From assembly GCF_013337115.1 (NCBI RefSeq), contig NZ_SGWE01000004.1:2921501-2985500 (forward strand): a stretch of DNA of 64,000 nt. Direction: 5' to 3'. Positions 49,634 through 58,298 of the stretch are shown one piece after another (position 1 is the stretch's first letter; every line of letters begins with the position of its first letter). The position numbers were made by a program, and so were the translations under genes. The notes beneath the pieces were generated by a model, which worked only from the letters and a program-made list of their open reading frames with translations, made no database searches and was not told the origin of the DNA. Source of the stretch: Deinococcus sp. JMULE3. Lineage in GTDB: Bacteria; Deinococcota; Deinococci; Deinococcales; Deinococcaceae.

Positions 49634-49660
49634 CCGCCCCCTTGAGGGCGGTTTCTTATT
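49634..49660 (+). terminator. Intrinsic terminator at the end of the early/middle operon
   Basis: CCGCCC/GGGCGG arms with CTTGAG-type loop and TTTCTTATT tail. Confidence 0.75.
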
Positions 49661-49741
49661 CATGCGGTGTAGCTGAACTACCCGTCAGGGGTGGAAGAAG
49701 TGAGGCAACGAACCGAATGCGCATTGAGTAGAACTTCTAAC

Positions 49742-50314
49742 GTGAAACTACTTCTTCTGATACCTCTCGCTGTGGGTCTCCTTGTCTCCTGTAGCGGGAA
49801 AACGAATTCCCCAACACCATCACCCACGGGTTCATACAACCAGCAGCAGACCGAGCGTCTCTACGGGAGCTGGAAATTTACGTACACGATCATCAACACG
49901 TACTCCGACATTTACAAACTCCGTACGCTGAAAGCATCCAGCGTCACGCCAGGCGACTACTACCTCGAAGGCGTCAACGGCTACAACACACCCGTCATCG
50001 CGGGCTACAACAGCCAGTATAAAAACTTCAGCCTGTATGACCCAGGCGACTACATCGACCAGTTCTACACATTCAACTTCAGCAACACGACCGCCGTCAG
50101 TGGGTGCTACTACCTGATCGACAACTCAACCGATCGGATGTCCGACTGTTACTCAATGTACGGCAATCGGTACTCCACCGGCACCGCGTCCATCGAAGGC
50201 CAAAACGGCCTTTCCAAACTGCAAATCCAACAACAACTCAAAGCCACTTTCCAGCCCGGCACCGAGAACACGCAGGTACGCCGACAGTACGAGGCGCTCA
50301 AAGCCCTTCGCTAA
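49742..50314 (+). CDS. Putative lipoprotein between operons
   Basis: The 190 aa product from GTG 49742 begins VKLLLLIPLAVGLLVSCSGK, a lipoprotein signal. The mature part is Tyr/Asn/Ser-rich and beta-rich (YTIINTYSDIYKLRTLKASS; SGCYYLIDNSTDRMSDCYS, two Cys). Its composition is more AT-rich than its neighbours and it sits between two terminators, typical of a moron gene expressed in lysogens. Possible superinfection-exclusion lipoprotein; not shown. Confidence 0.6.
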   Translation: MKLLLLIPLAVGLLVSCSGKTNSPTPSPTGSYNQQQTERLYGSWKFTYTIINTYSDIYKLRTLKASSVTPGDYYLEGVNGYNTPVIAGYNSQYKNFSLYDPGDYIDQFYTFNFSNTTAVSGCYYLIDNSTDRMSDCYSMYGNRYSTGTASIEGQNGLSKLQIQQQLKATFQPGTENTQVRRQYEALKALR

Positions 50315-50331
50315 ACGACGCTCCTACATGG

Positions 50332-50355
50332 CCCCGCCCAGCGCGGGGTTTTTTT
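50332..50355 (+). terminator. Intrinsic terminator of the lipoprotein gene
   Basis: CCCCGC/GCGGGG arms with a 5 nt loop and seven T residues. The late operon starts just after. Confidence 0.85.
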
Positions 50356-50377
50356 CATGCCACTCAGGAGGTGACCG

Positions 50378-50806
50378 ATGGCATCCCCCAAACGAGACAA
50401 CGCCCGCGCCGCCCGCATCCTCGTGGATGCCGCCCTCTTCGGTGACCGGAAAGCTTGCGAAACCCACAAAATCACGGACAGGACGCTCAGAAACTACCGC
50501 GCCGCCCTCGATGCGGACACCGAGCTTTCCGCCCTTTACGCCCAACTTTCCAGCCTCGTCACCACGCAGACCTGGGCTGGAGAGCTCAACTCCACCCTGA
50601 CCACCCTCATACGGAAACTGGGCGGCATGACCCAGGAGCTGCCCGGGTCCACGGCAGAGAACATCGGTGCGGTCACGGGCGCCATCAAGGTGCTCAGTGA
50701 GATCGCCATCACGCGGGAAGTCCTAGGTCAGGGGGTGAGTGATGCTGGAGATGGTCAGCCGGATCAAAGCAACCCAGAAGCGGGTAGCACGGATCCAACC
50801 GCGTAA
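50378..50806 (+). CDS. Terminase small subunit (probable)
   Basis: The 142 aa protein MASPKRDNARAARILVDAAL has an N-terminal helix-turn-helix (FGDRKACETHKITDRTLRNY) and a helical coiled region, and it is directly upstream of and overlapping the large terminase gene. It would recognise the packaging site. AGGAGGTGACCG lies before the ATG. Confidence 0.7.
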   Translation: MASPKRDNARAARILVDAALFGDRKACETHKITDRTLRNYRAALDADTELSALYAQLSSLVTTQTWAGELNSTLTTLIRKLGGMTQELPGSTAENIGAVTGAIKVLSEIAITREVLGQGVSDAGDGQPDQSNPEAGSTDPTA

Positions 50807-52121
50807 ACCAACGGTTGTCCGTGGGCAGACCGCCCGGCAACGCTGGCTGCTGACGGCCCGAACGAACCAACTGCCGCCGCAGGGCGAGTGGTTCGTCTGG
50901 CTGATCCTCGCTGGGCGAGGATTCGGGAAGACGAGGACCGGCGCGGAAACCATCGCGCAGTGGGCGCGGGAAACACCGAGAGGCCGCTTCGCCCTGGTGG
51001 CGCAGACCGCGGCGGATGCCCGGGATGTCATGGTCGAGGGGGAGTCTGGATTGCTGTCCGTGCTGGATGAAGCAGAACTCCGGGGTGGCAGCATCGACAC
51101 CGCCTGGAACCGGTCACTCGGGGAGCTGTACCTGAAGAACGGCGCGCGATTCAAGTGCTACTCAAGCGAAACGCCCCGCAAGCTGCGCGGCCCGCAGCAC
51201 CACGGCGCCTGGGGCGACGAGCCCGCCACGTGGAACGACGCGGATCAGGGGACAGGGGAGGACACCACCTGGTCGAACCTGCTGTTCGGGTTGCGCCTCG
51301 GGAAAGACCCGCGCGTGGTCATGACCGGCACGCCCCGCCCGAACCGGTTGATCCGGGAACTGAAGAAGGACGAGGGGACGGTGCTGACTGGGGGCAGCAC
51401 CGCGGAGAACCTCGGGAACCTCTCCGAGACCTTCAAGCGGAACGTCATCCGGAAGTACGAAGGCACCCGCCTGGGCCGTCAGGAGCTGGAAGGGGAACTG
51501 CTCGAGGACACGCCCGGCGCGCTGTGGAAGTACGCGATGTTCAACCGCGAAGGCTTCCGCCTGAAGTTCGACCAGTTGCCTGACCTGATCCGGATCGTGG
51601 TGGCCGTGGACCCGCAGGCCAGTCAGAGCAGTGACAGTGCCGAGACCGGCATCATCGTCGCCGGGAAGGACGCCCACGGGCACGCGTACGTCCTGGGAGA
51701 CCTGTCCGGGAACTTCAGCCCCAGCGAGTGGGCGCAGACCAGCATCGACGCGTACCACTACCACCGCGCCGACGCGATCGTCCCCGAGAAGAACAACGGC
51801 GGGGACATGGTCACGCACACCATCAGCACCGTGGACAAGCGCGTGCCGGTCAAGCCCGTCTGGGCCAGCCGGGGCAAGCAGACCCGGGCGGAGCCGATCA
51901 GCACCCTCTACGAGCAGGGCCTGGTGCATCACGTGGGCGTGTTCCCGGACCTGGAAGGGCAGATGACGACCTGGGTGCCTGGGGAGAAGTCCCCCGACCG
52001 CATGGACGCCCTCGTCTGGGCGCTCACCGAACTGATGCTCGGCGAGCAAGAACCCGAACTTCCCCCTTCCGGCATCGCCGGGTACGAGCAGGACGACACC
52101 TACCAAGGAGGTGACTGGTGA
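50742..52121 (+). CDS. Terminase large subunit
   Basis: DNA-packaging motor and nuclease. The 459 aa protein has Walker A LAGRGFGKTRTGAETIAQW, RGPQHHGAWGDEPATW (Walker B/Glu), VVMTGTPRPN (coupling motif), and a C-terminal RNase H-like nuclease with VAVDPQAS, IVPEKNNGGDMV and PDRMDALVWALTEL. The start could also be GTG 50739. It overlaps both flanking genes. Confidence 0.93.
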   Translation: MLEMVSRIKATQKRVARIQPRKPTVVRGQTARQRWLLTARTNQLPPQGEWFVWLILAGRGFGKTRTGAETIAQWARETPRGRFALVAQTAADARDVMVEGESGLLSVLDEAELRGGSIDTAWNRSLGELYLKNGARFKCYSSETPRKLRGPQHHGAWGDEPATWNDADQGTGEDTTWSNLLFGLRLGKDPRVVMTGTPRPNRLIRELKKDEGTVLTGGSTAENLGNLSETFKRNVIRKYEGTRLGRQELEGELLEDTPGALWKYAMFNREGFRLKFDQLPDLIRIVVAVDPQASQSSDSAETGIIVAGKDAHGHAYVLGDLSGNFSPSEWAQTSIDAYHYHRADAIVPEKNNGGDMVTHTISTVDKRVPVKPVWASRGKQTRAEPISTLYEQGLVHHVGVFPDLEGQMTTWVPGEKSPDRMDALVWALTELMLGEQEPELPPSGIAGYEQDDTYQGGDW

Positions 52122-53416
52122 TTCTCGACCAATACGGCCAACCCGTGACCACGCGCCACGAAGACGCGCAGGACATGCAGGGCGGCTGGCAACTCACAGG
52201 CGGCATCGGCGGTCCAGTCACCCTCCCGCAGCAGGTGCGCCTGCTGGGCGCCCTCTCCCGGGCCGACACGCAGCGCGCGGCCGTCGTGGCGTGGTACCTC
52301 AACCCCCTCCTGTACGGCGCCGTCGAAGTCATCAAGAGCTTCGTGCTGGGCACCTCCGTCACGTACGGTGATCACCCCGACAAGACCGTGCAGGCCGTCA
52401 CCGAGCAATTCTGGGCCGCGAACAACTTCGAGGCGCTGATCGAACGCTGGTTCACGGAGCACCTGCTCCTCGGCGAGAACCTCACGATCTGGCCCGACCC
52501 CAAGCGCTTCACGCGACGGGACCAGGCCGCCCGGATCGGGCAGTATGGCGTGATCGACGGGCAGCTGAAGTTCACCACTGCGCCGGGCCTGCCCGACGTT
52601 GTCGAGAGCATCGGTATCGCCGGGAAGCGCACCCTCCGCGAGGGCGAGTACGTCTGGTCCGCCCACGACAGCCTCCTGAACGATGTGCGCGGCTGGCCTG
52701 CCGTGGGCCGCGCCCTGGGCCCGGCCCTGGCGTACCTGAACTTCATCAACGCCCGCACGAAGGTGCACGAGCTGGCCTCCCGGATCAACGCGGTGTACTA
52801 CGCCTTCGCGAAGGACGAGAAGGAACTGAACGCCAAGGCGGGCCGCTTCCGGAACGTCCCCAGGAACGGTGCCGTACTGACCCTCGCGCAGAACCAGGAA
52901 GGCAAACGCGAGGAGTTCGAGTTCCACATCCCGGATCTCAAGGCGCAGGACTCCGCGGTCGACGCGAAGCTGATCAAGCAGCTGCTCGCCGTCGCGCTGG
53001 GCCTCCCGGAGCACTACCTCGCCGAGGGGGGCGGGGTCACGCGCACGACGGCGGACAGCATGGGCGAACCCGCTCGCAAGAGCTTCCAGCGCCGGCAGCG
53101 CACCGTGTGGAACTGGTTGCAGGCCACCTTCCGCACCGAACTCACCCGGCGGTACCCGGACGGCACCTTCACCACCAAGAAGGGCAGCCGCAAGCGTGTC
53201 AGCGCCGCGCAGGTCGAATTCCCCTTCAACTTCCCCAGCCTGCAGAACGAGGACCTCACCGCCCTGATCGCCAAGATCAACCTCGTCGCCCGCGAGCGCC
53301 TGGCCAGCCGTCAGACCATGACCGCCGAACTCGGCTACGACCCAAAAGCTGAATCTGAAAAAATGACTGTTGAGGGAGAGGGCCTGCCGACAGGTAAGCA
53401 CCCACCCCCCAAGTGA
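52118..53416 (+). CDS. Portal protein
   Basis: The 432 aa protein (GTG start) lies directly after the terminase. It shows portal features: LNPLLYGAVEVIKSFVLG, HLLLGENLTIWPDPKRF, a long helical stem, and LLAVALGLPEHYLAEGGG. The C-terminus (AELGYDPKAESEKMTVEGEG) is AT-richer than the rest and may have been altered by the cargo insertion downstream. Dodecameric ring at the head vertex. Confidence 0.82.
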   Translation: MILDQYGQPVTTRHEDAQDMQGGWQLTGGIGGPVTLPQQVRLLGALSRADTQRAAVVAWYLNPLLYGAVEVIKSFVLGTSVTYGDHPDKTVQAVTEQFWAANNFEALIERWFTEHLLLGENLTIWPDPKRFTRRDQAARIGQYGVIDGQLKFTTAPGLPDVVESIGIAGKRTLREGEYVWSAHDSLLNDVRGWPAVGRALGPALAYLNFINARTKVHELASRINAVYYAFAKDEKELNAKAGRFRNVPRNGAVLTLAQNQEGKREEFEFHIPDLKAQDSAVDAKLIKQLLAVALGLPEHYLAEGGGVTRTTADSMGEPARKSFQRRQRTVWNWLQATFRTELTRRYPDGTFTTKKGSRKRVSAAQVEFPFNFPSLQNEDLTALIAKINLVARERLASRQTMTAELGYDPKAESEKMTVEGEGLPTGKHPPPK

Positions 53417-53460
53417 GGACTCACAATCGTGCGAATCCCTGTACCCGCAGGGGACGCTGA

Positions 53461-53511
53461 ATGACGTACGACGACTTGAAGCAGCGCCACAACGAAAGAA
53501 TGGCAAATTAA
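53461..53511 (+). pseudogene. Truncated late gene at the cargo junction
   Basis: ATG with AGGGGA upstream reads MTYDDLKQRHNERMAN and stops. GC-rich phage-like codons end exactly where the AT-rich block begins (about 53495). It is probably the 5' end of a late gene cut by the cargo insertion. 53512-53612 is AT-rich and shows no gene. Confidence 0.45.
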
Positions 53512-53612
53512 TGTCATTTACAAAATATATGATTCGTTTTTTTGTATTTGCGTATATTGGTATGTCATTTTCGATTTAAGAATGTCTAAGGAACCTGTAA
53601 TCTGTCTTCCAC

Positions 53613-54452
53613 ATGGCTGTAGAAACTGTCACCTTTGAGTTGTTTCGATTGCGTCTCCATGAGCATTTCTCCCTTTTCCCCTCTCAGATCAGCAGAAAAG
53701 CAGCCATCCTGCTGGCCGTCAACTCCGCTACTCTTCTCAACTATCGAGACCACGAATGGAGAACTGCTGATCTAACAATCATAGATGATGATGGTGTTTA
53801 CTTTACCTTCGGTAGAAAATCAAGCATCAGCGTTGTGGAATATGATCCCTCAACTGGAAAATTTGAGGATGGATTAGCTGAGAACTGGCCCATTGTGCAC
53901 ATTTTTCTTGATGCAAGAATTGGCTTAGTGGCAATATCGCGCAATGGAAGACTTTCAAGAGGATCAGAAACCGTTGCGAATAGGCTTAAGGATATGTTGG
54001 CTAGCTTTGAAGCAATCAGAGGCTTTTGGGACGTAGATCTCAAGGCAATACCTGATCCTGAAGGATTTATCGAAAAGCTAAATCAGGCATTTGCGATCAA
54101 AAAGTTTTCCTTTGAGTTTTGGCGACCCAATCCATTCGATATCGATGAGGATCTTCAGAAACCTTTGGAAGAATATCTATTGCAGGCTGGTGGATACAAA
54201 GGTGAAGTTGAAATTGAAGGGGTGAAGCTTGACCCCGAAATTATCGAAGCTCAAGCGAGATCGGCAATAGCCTCTTCCACGGAAACGAAAGCGTTGATTC
54301 AGGAAGAAGCAAATGGAGGCACTATTGCGATATCCTCAAAGGATAATAAATTTGAAACTAGAGAAATTAGCTTCGATGTAGCAAATTTCGATGATCTGCG
54401 CAGGAGTCTAGAAGTAATTCGCGAAGCATACTCCAATATAAGGACGGGTTGA
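53613..54452 (+). CDS. Unknown protein paired with an FRG-domain protein
   Basis: The 279 aa protein MAVETVTFELFRLRLHEHFS has an N-terminal beta-rich half (HEWRTADLTIIDDDGVYFTF; ENWPIVHIFLDARIGLVAIS) and a helical C-terminal half. It does not match a family I can name. AT-rich codons, unlike the late phage genes around it. One base separates it from the FRG gene, so both form a single transcript and probably one functional unit such as a defence or toxin-control module. Confidence 0.65.
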   Translation: MAVETVTFELFRLRLHEHFSLFPSQISRKAAILLAVNSATLLNYRDHEWRTADLTIIDDDGVYFTFGRKSSISVVEYDPSTGKFEDGLAENWPIVHIFLDARIGLVAISRNGRLSRGSETVANRLKDMLASFEAIRGFWDVDLKAIPDPEGFIEKLNQAFAIKKFSFEFWRPNPFDIDEDLQKPLEEYLLQAGGYKGEVEIEGVKLDPEIIEAQARSAIASSTETKALIQEEANGGTIAISSKDNKFETREISFDVANFDDLRRSLEVIREAYSNIRTG

Positions 54453-54453
54453 A

Positions 54454-55266
54454 ATGGTAATTGAAGATATTGATAATCTGATTAAGTGGCTCTTAAAATT
54501 TGATAGCGGATGGGCATTCCGTGGACAAACTAAAGATTGGCCTCTAGAGCCTAACATTTCACGAATACTGCCACCCGATTACCCCAATGCTCGTGCTGTT
54601 ACTACGGAAATGACTTTGATGGGTAATTTCAGGGCCGCTGCAAGACATTATTCAACTGGTGAGGACGTACCTTCAAGTAATTTTTCTTGGGTGTCGTTGA
54701 TGCAGCATTACGGTGGAGCAACTAGATTGCTTGATTTCACTTCTATTCCAATGGTTGGATTATTTTTCGCATTTGACGGCGTGGTTTCGGATGAAGGTTC
54801 TTCTGTTATATGGGCGTATAACTATAGAGAGATTAATAAAAGATCAATACAGATTTTAAAAGATATAAAACCAAAATTTGATTGGACGTACGAGAAATTT
54901 AAGGAAGACAGAGATGATTTTTTTGACCATATGATTTTCGGTGATACCTCTGATACAATATGGATAACCGAGCCATCATATTATAATTTGCGTCTACTTA
55001 GGCAGGGCGGAACCTTTCTAATAAAAGGAAATATTGCCAAGCCTAGCGAGACAATATTTACAGAAAAGTATTCGGATTCATGGAGGGAAAAAATAGAAAT
55101 TCCACACTCACTGAGAAGTGAAGTTATAGACTTGCTAAACAAATGTGGTATGAGTAATCAGAGTATTTACCCTGGACTAGAGGGTTTGGCAAAAGATGTG
55201 AAATCAAAATTGATTCAATCTAGTAAGAAAGCTGCAATCGCTGCTGCTCGCTCAGGATCCAAATAA
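54454..55266 (+). CDS. FRG-domain protein
   Basis: The 270 aa protein carries the FRG signature WAFRGQTKDWPLEPNISR (residues about 19-36), followed by LMQHYGGATRLLDFTSIPMV and LFFAFDG. FRG domains occur in mobile defence loci and prophage cargo; their activity is not established. The Lys/Ser-rich C-terminus (IQSSKKAAIAAARSGSK) could contact DNA or membrane. AT-rich like its partner. It lies in the late operon between portal and protease, a common moron position. Confidence 0.8.
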   Translation: MVIEDIDNLIKWLLKFDSGWAFRGQTKDWPLEPNISRILPPDYPNARAVTTEMTLMGNFRAAARHYSTGEDVPSSNFSWVSLMQHYGGATRLLDFTSIPMVGLFFAFDGVVSDEGSSVIWAYNYREINKRSIQILKDIKPKFDWTYEKFKEDRDDFFDHMIFGDTSDTIWITEPSYYNLRLLRQGGTFLIKGNIAKPSETIFTEKYSDSWREKIEIPHSLRSEVIDLLNKCGMSNQSIYPGLEGLAKDVKSKLIQSSKKAAIAAARSGSK

Positions 55267-55267
55267 G

Positions 55268-55480
55268 TCATTGTTTTTTAGGCTGTACGACTAATTCTAA
55301 GTCGAGTAAGTCAAGGATTCGCTGCCAGTTGTCTGGCACCTTGCCGACTGTTCCATTAAGTAACTTAGATACAGCAGGGCGAACTAGGCCGGTTTGGCGC
55401 GCTAGTTCGCCCTGAGACATATCCCGGGCGGCCATTGCTTGCTTCACTGCTTCGCGCACCTGCTCATTCATTCCTGCCAC
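55268..55480 (-). CDS. XRE-family repressor
   Basis: The 70 aa helix-turn-helix protein reads VREAVKQAMAARDMSQGELA RQTGLVRPAVSKLLNG. Minus strand, ending 1 bp after the FRG gene, and diverging from two small plus-strand genes. Starts at 55480 or 55471. A 44 bp perfect palindrome upstream is its likely operator. A second repressor inside the late region suggests a separately regulated insert. Confidence 0.75.
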   Translation of the reverse strand: MAGMNEQVREAVKQAMAARDMSQGELARQTGLVRPAVSKLLNGTVGKVPDNWQRILDLLDLELVVQPKKQ

Positions 55481-55495
55481 GGTATCACCTCAAGC

Positions 55496-55539
55496 AATGG
55501 TAGCAGAATTTGCAAATAGTAGCAAATTCTGCTACCATT
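55496..55539. promoter_or_regulatory. 44 bp palindromic operator
   Basis: Arms of 18 bp (55496-55513 and 55522-55539, core GGTAGCAGAATTTGC) are exact complements around 8 bp. A third half-site TTTAGCAGAAAA follows at 55541. It lies between the XRE gene and the divergent small genes. Confidence 0.75.
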
Positions 55540-55609
55540 CATTTAGCAGAAAAGGGGCCGACGCCGTAGGAAGCTAGCCCCTTCTGCAACGCCATAGGAG
55601 GCAATTGCA

Positions 55610-55888
55610 ATGCAAGGATACGCCAGCAACACCCCCGCAGTTCCCGCCCTCTCCCGCACCTGGCAAACCGTCACTCTTGACCGCATGGACGGCGCTGTGG
55701 TGCAGGTCCGCAAGAACACCGTCACGATCAGCAAGCACGGTGGCGTGCTCATGGCGGAAGTGGACGGACAACCCGCCGACGTGCTCACCGCTGACCGCAT
55801 CCTGCGCGGCGCAGACGAACGCCACCTGAAGCACGAGATCAAGCCTTTCCCGGTGAGCATGGCCCGCGCCCTGGGGATCAGCGCATGA
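55610..55888 (+). CDS. Small phage-like protein, 92 aa
   Basis: MQGYASNTPAVPALSRTWQT, with a beta-rich middle (GAVVQVRKNTVTISKHGGVL) and Ala-rich end. AGGAGGCAATTGCA precedes the ATG. GC-rich, unlike the FRG pair. It would be under control of the adjacent operator. Unknown function. Confidence 0.55.
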   Translation: MQGYASNTPAVPALSRTWQTVTLDRMDGAVVQVRKNTVTISKHGGVLMAEVDGQPADVLTADRILRGADERHLKHEIKPFPVSMARALGISA

Positions 55889-56217
55889 CCGGGGGGCAGG
55901 CTCACCCCCTGCCCCTTCTGGGGGAATGCGACTCCTGCGGGGCCGCAAATGGCGTCATCTTCCACCACCCGGACGGGCAGCAGGAGCACTACTGCCCCCG
56001 GTGCGCCCAGCGCTATGCGCTCTACACCGCCGCGTACGACCAACTGGAAGCCGGTATCCGCGAAGCGGTCGAGGCGTGGGTGAGCATCTGGGGCACCATC
56101 CCCGGCGTCATTGACCTGCACGAGCAACTGCGGCAGATCGGCGCGAAGGTTCACGACGAGTACAAAGCAGGCTGCTTTGACCGGGAGGGAGTTCAACCCT
56201 TCCCCCGCGCGGCCTGA
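55885..56217 (+). CDS. Small zinc-ribbon protein, 110 aa
   Basis: MTGGQAHPLPLLGECDSCGA has Cys pairs CDSCG and CPRCAQ flanking HHPDGQQEHY, a treble-clef or zinc-ribbon arrangement, then an acidic helix. ATGA overlap with the preceding gene. Confidence 0.55.
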   Translation: MTGGQAHPLPLLGECDSCGAANGVIFHHPDGQQEHYCPRCAQRYALYTAAYDQLEAGIREAVEAWVSIWGTIPGVIDLHEQLRQIGAKVHDEYKAGCFDREGVQPFPRAA

Positions 56218-56227
56218 GTGACTGACC

Positions 56228-56252
56228 GAGGCCCGCTCACCGGGCGGGCCTC
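56228..56252 (+). terminator. Hairpin after the zinc-ribbon gene
   Basis: GAGGCCCGC/GCGGGCCTC arms (9 bp) with a 7 nt loop. No T-run. It separates the small genes from the HNH gene. Confidence 0.5.
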
Positions 56253-56269
56253 ACTGGAGGTGAATTGGA

Positions 56270-56965
56270 ATGGAATACACGAGGACGTGTACTACCTGCA
56301 ACGTTAGTAAAACACTCAACTCGCAAAATTTTGGCCGTAATGCGGCTTGTAAAGGAGGATATACCCCTAGGTGTAAAGAGTGCCGTAGGGAATACGATAA
56401 AAGATGGAGGGAGATGAATCCTGATAAATGCCTTGCGTATAGAAAGGCATTTCCAAAAGATAAAAAATCTATTTGCAACAAAAAGTATTCTCAAAAGAGT
56501 AGTGCCAAACAAAAAAGATTGGAGGCTGAAAGAAAAAGAAAGGAGAAGCCTGAAGTGAGAGATCGGATAAGGTATTTAGCTAATTTGCCTCAAAACAAGC
56601 TTAAGCGTGCGGAAAAACAGCTTGAGAGGCGTAGGTCTGATCCAGAGAAGTCGAGAGAGATTCAGAGAAGGTATAGAGAAAAAAATCCAGAACGAGTGCG
56701 TATGTGGAAGATGCGCCGCAGAGCATTGGAAAATAATGCTGAAGGCAGCTTTACTCCACAAGAATTGCGAGAAAAGCTTGCTGAATATTCTGGAAAATGT
56801 CATTGGTGCGGCTCATTGACCGATAAGCCAGAACTTGATCATCTAATCCCGCTGTCAAAAGGAGGATCAAATTGGATCAGTAATATTGTCCCTTCGTGTG
56901 TCTCATGCAACAGGCGAAAAAGTAACATTATGCCTGAAGAATTTCTGGCAAGGCAATTTGCATAA
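56270..56965 (+). CDS. HNH endonuclease (free-standing)
   Basis: The 231 aa Lys/Arg-rich protein has N-terminal Cys pairs (CTTCNVSK, CKECRREY), a basic middle with repeated RRR/KNPE segments, and a C-terminal HNH motif (CHWCGSLTDKPELDHLIPLS; NIVPSCVSCNRRKSN). AT-rich genes of this kind between late phage genes are often homing endonucleases that drive spread of a DNA segment. AT-rich codons, own terminator. Confidence 0.82.
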   Translation: MEYTRTCTTCNVSKTLNSQNFGRNAACKGGYTPRCKECRREYDKRWREMNPDKCLAYRKAFPKDKKSICNKKYSQKSSAKQKRLEAERKRKEKPEVRDRIRYLANLPQNKLKRAEKQLERRRSDPEKSREIQRRYREKNPERVRMWKMRRRALENNAEGSFTPQELREKLAEYSGKCHWCGSLTDKPELDHLIPLSKGGSNWISNIVPSCVSCNRRKSNIMPEEFLARQFA

Positions 56966-56970
56966 GTTGG

Positions 56971-56990
56971 AGCCGCGAGAGCGGCTTTTT
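56971..56990 (+). terminator. Intrinsic terminator of the HNH gene
   Basis: AGCCGC/GCGGCT arms with GAGA loop and a T run, 6 bp after the stop. It probably marks the right end of the cargo. Confidence 0.8.
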
Positions 56991-56991
56991 C

Positions 56992-57096
56992 TATGCGGAG
57001 AAGCTGGCCAGTGAAGCCAAGGAGGCTGAGACGAATGGACCGAACCCCGACCCGAACGCCAAGAAGCCAACCGCCGCCCCCGAAGCCGGCCAGTGA
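56992..57096 (+). pseudogene. 3' fragment of an interrupted late gene
   Basis: The frame reads YAEKLASEAKEAETNGPNPD and ends APEAGQ. It has no start codon of its own. GC-biased codons resume right after the HNH terminator. It may be the end of the gene begun at 53461 or the original portal C-terminus. Confidence 0.45.
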
Positions 57097-57187
57097 CCAG
57101 GAAGCCCCGCCGGATCACTTCCCTGCCCGCCGTCACCCGGAACTCAAACCGGGCGAAGTCCTGATGCAGGACAAGGAGCGAACATGA
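57035..57187 (+). CDS. Small Pro/Arg-rich protein before the protease
   Basis: The 50 aa product MDRTPTRTPRSQPPPPKPAS ends KPGEVLMQDKERT. AAGGAGGCTGAG lies 6 bp upstream and its stop overlaps the protease ATG (ATGA). It reads in another frame than the fragment above, so only one of the two may be real. Confidence 0.4.
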   Translation: MDRTPTRTPRSQPPPPKPASDQEAPPDHFPARRHPELKPGEVLMQDKERT

Positions 57188-58254
57188 CCGACCAGCGCAC
57201 CCGCAGCCCCACCAGCCAAGGCGGCATCCTCCGAGATGCCGTCGAATCCTTTGACCTGCAGCCCATGCAGGATGCCGACGCTGGGAAGCCCCGCCGGATC
57301 AGCGGCGTCGCGAAGTCTGCCGATGCCATCAACCTGAACCGGCGCTTCTTCAGCCTCGCCGTCCTGACCGGCATGTGCGCCGCCGCGCAGGACGCCCTCA
57401 AGACCGGCGAGCTGTACGGCCTGGTGCAGCACCCCGACCCCTGGTACGAGGGACCCAAGGGCCTGATCCAGAACGTGGGCATCAAGTACGACCGCCTCTG
57501 GATGGACGGCACGCTGCTGCGCTTCGAAGGCGTGGTCGTGGCCACCACGCAGGGCCGGGACCTTCAGGCCGTGCTGGACGCCGGGGTGAAGGTCGGGATG
57601 AGCACGAACGTGCGTGGCAGCGCCCGGTACCTGCCGGCCAAGGAGGTCGATCCGGACTGGCCGGACCCGGAGGAAACCATTCAGGTCGTCAATGACGACG
57701 CGCGCCTCGTCACGATCGACGCCGTGATGGGACCAGCCGACCTCGCCGGGGAGCTGAACGCGGCCGACAGCGTCAGGGAGGATCACGTGAAAGACCTTGC
57801 GGAACTGAAAGCGAAGTACCCCGCGCTGTACGACCAGGCGGTCGCGGCTGGGAAGCAGGAGGCCGGGGCGAACACCCTGGAAGATCAGCTGGCATCCGAG
57901 CGCACCGCGCGCCTCGCCCTGGAAAAGAAGATCCAGGATGACGGGCGCAAGGCCATCGCCACCAAGGCGCTCACCGACGCCAACCTGCCCAAGCTGGGCA
58001 AGTCTGGGGACATCGACCTGGACGCCCGCTTCGAGAAGCGCGTGACTGACGCGGCCCTGCGCGCTGAGAACGAGGACGAAGCCCGCGCCGAGGTGGCGGC
58101 CCTGATCGCCGAGCGCAAGGTGAGCACCGGCGCGGCGCAGGACGAGGCGAACAACCCCGGACTGGACACCACGACCACCGTGCAGGACGCAAAGAAGACC
58201 ACCGGCAAGAGCCGCAGCACGTTCAGCGCGGCCCGCCGCTCGCTGGGCCTGTAA
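57184..58254 (+). CDS. Prohead protease fused to scaffold
   Basis: The 356 aa protein has a protease-type N-terminal domain (about 30-195) with GELYGLVQHPDP (candidate catalytic His), WMDGTLLRFEGVVVATTQGR, and VKVGMSTNVRGSARY (candidate Ser). A helical Ala/Glu/Lys-rich scaffold region (200-310) follows, then a basic tail (KSRSTFSAARRSLGL). It cleaves the scaffold and capsid during head maturation. Position before the decoration and capsid genes is standard. Confidence 0.75.
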   Translation: MTDQRTRSPTSQGGILRDAVESFDLQPMQDADAGKPRRISGVAKSADAINLNRRFFSLAVLTGMCAAAQDALKTGELYGLVQHPDPWYEGPKGLIQNVGIKYDRLWMDGTLLRFEGVVVATTQGRDLQAVLDAGVKVGMSTNVRGSARYLPAKEVDPDWPDPEETIQVVNDDARLVTIDAVMGPADLAGELNAADSVREDHVKDLAELKAKYPALYDQAVAAGKQEAGANTLEDQLASERTARLALEKKIQDDGRKAIATKALTDANLPKLGKSGDIDLDARFEKRVTDAALRAENEDEARAEVAALIAERKVSTGAAQDEANNPGLDTTTTVQDAKKTTGKSRSTFSAARRSLGL

Positions 58255-58298
58255 CCCCGGCCCTTCACCCCCACACCACCCCATAGGAGGGGCACACC

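Noticed and set aside
53370..53579. 69-codon frame after the portal gene
   Set aside because: Crosses the GC/AT boundary with no ribosome site; probably a chance frame over the cargo junction.
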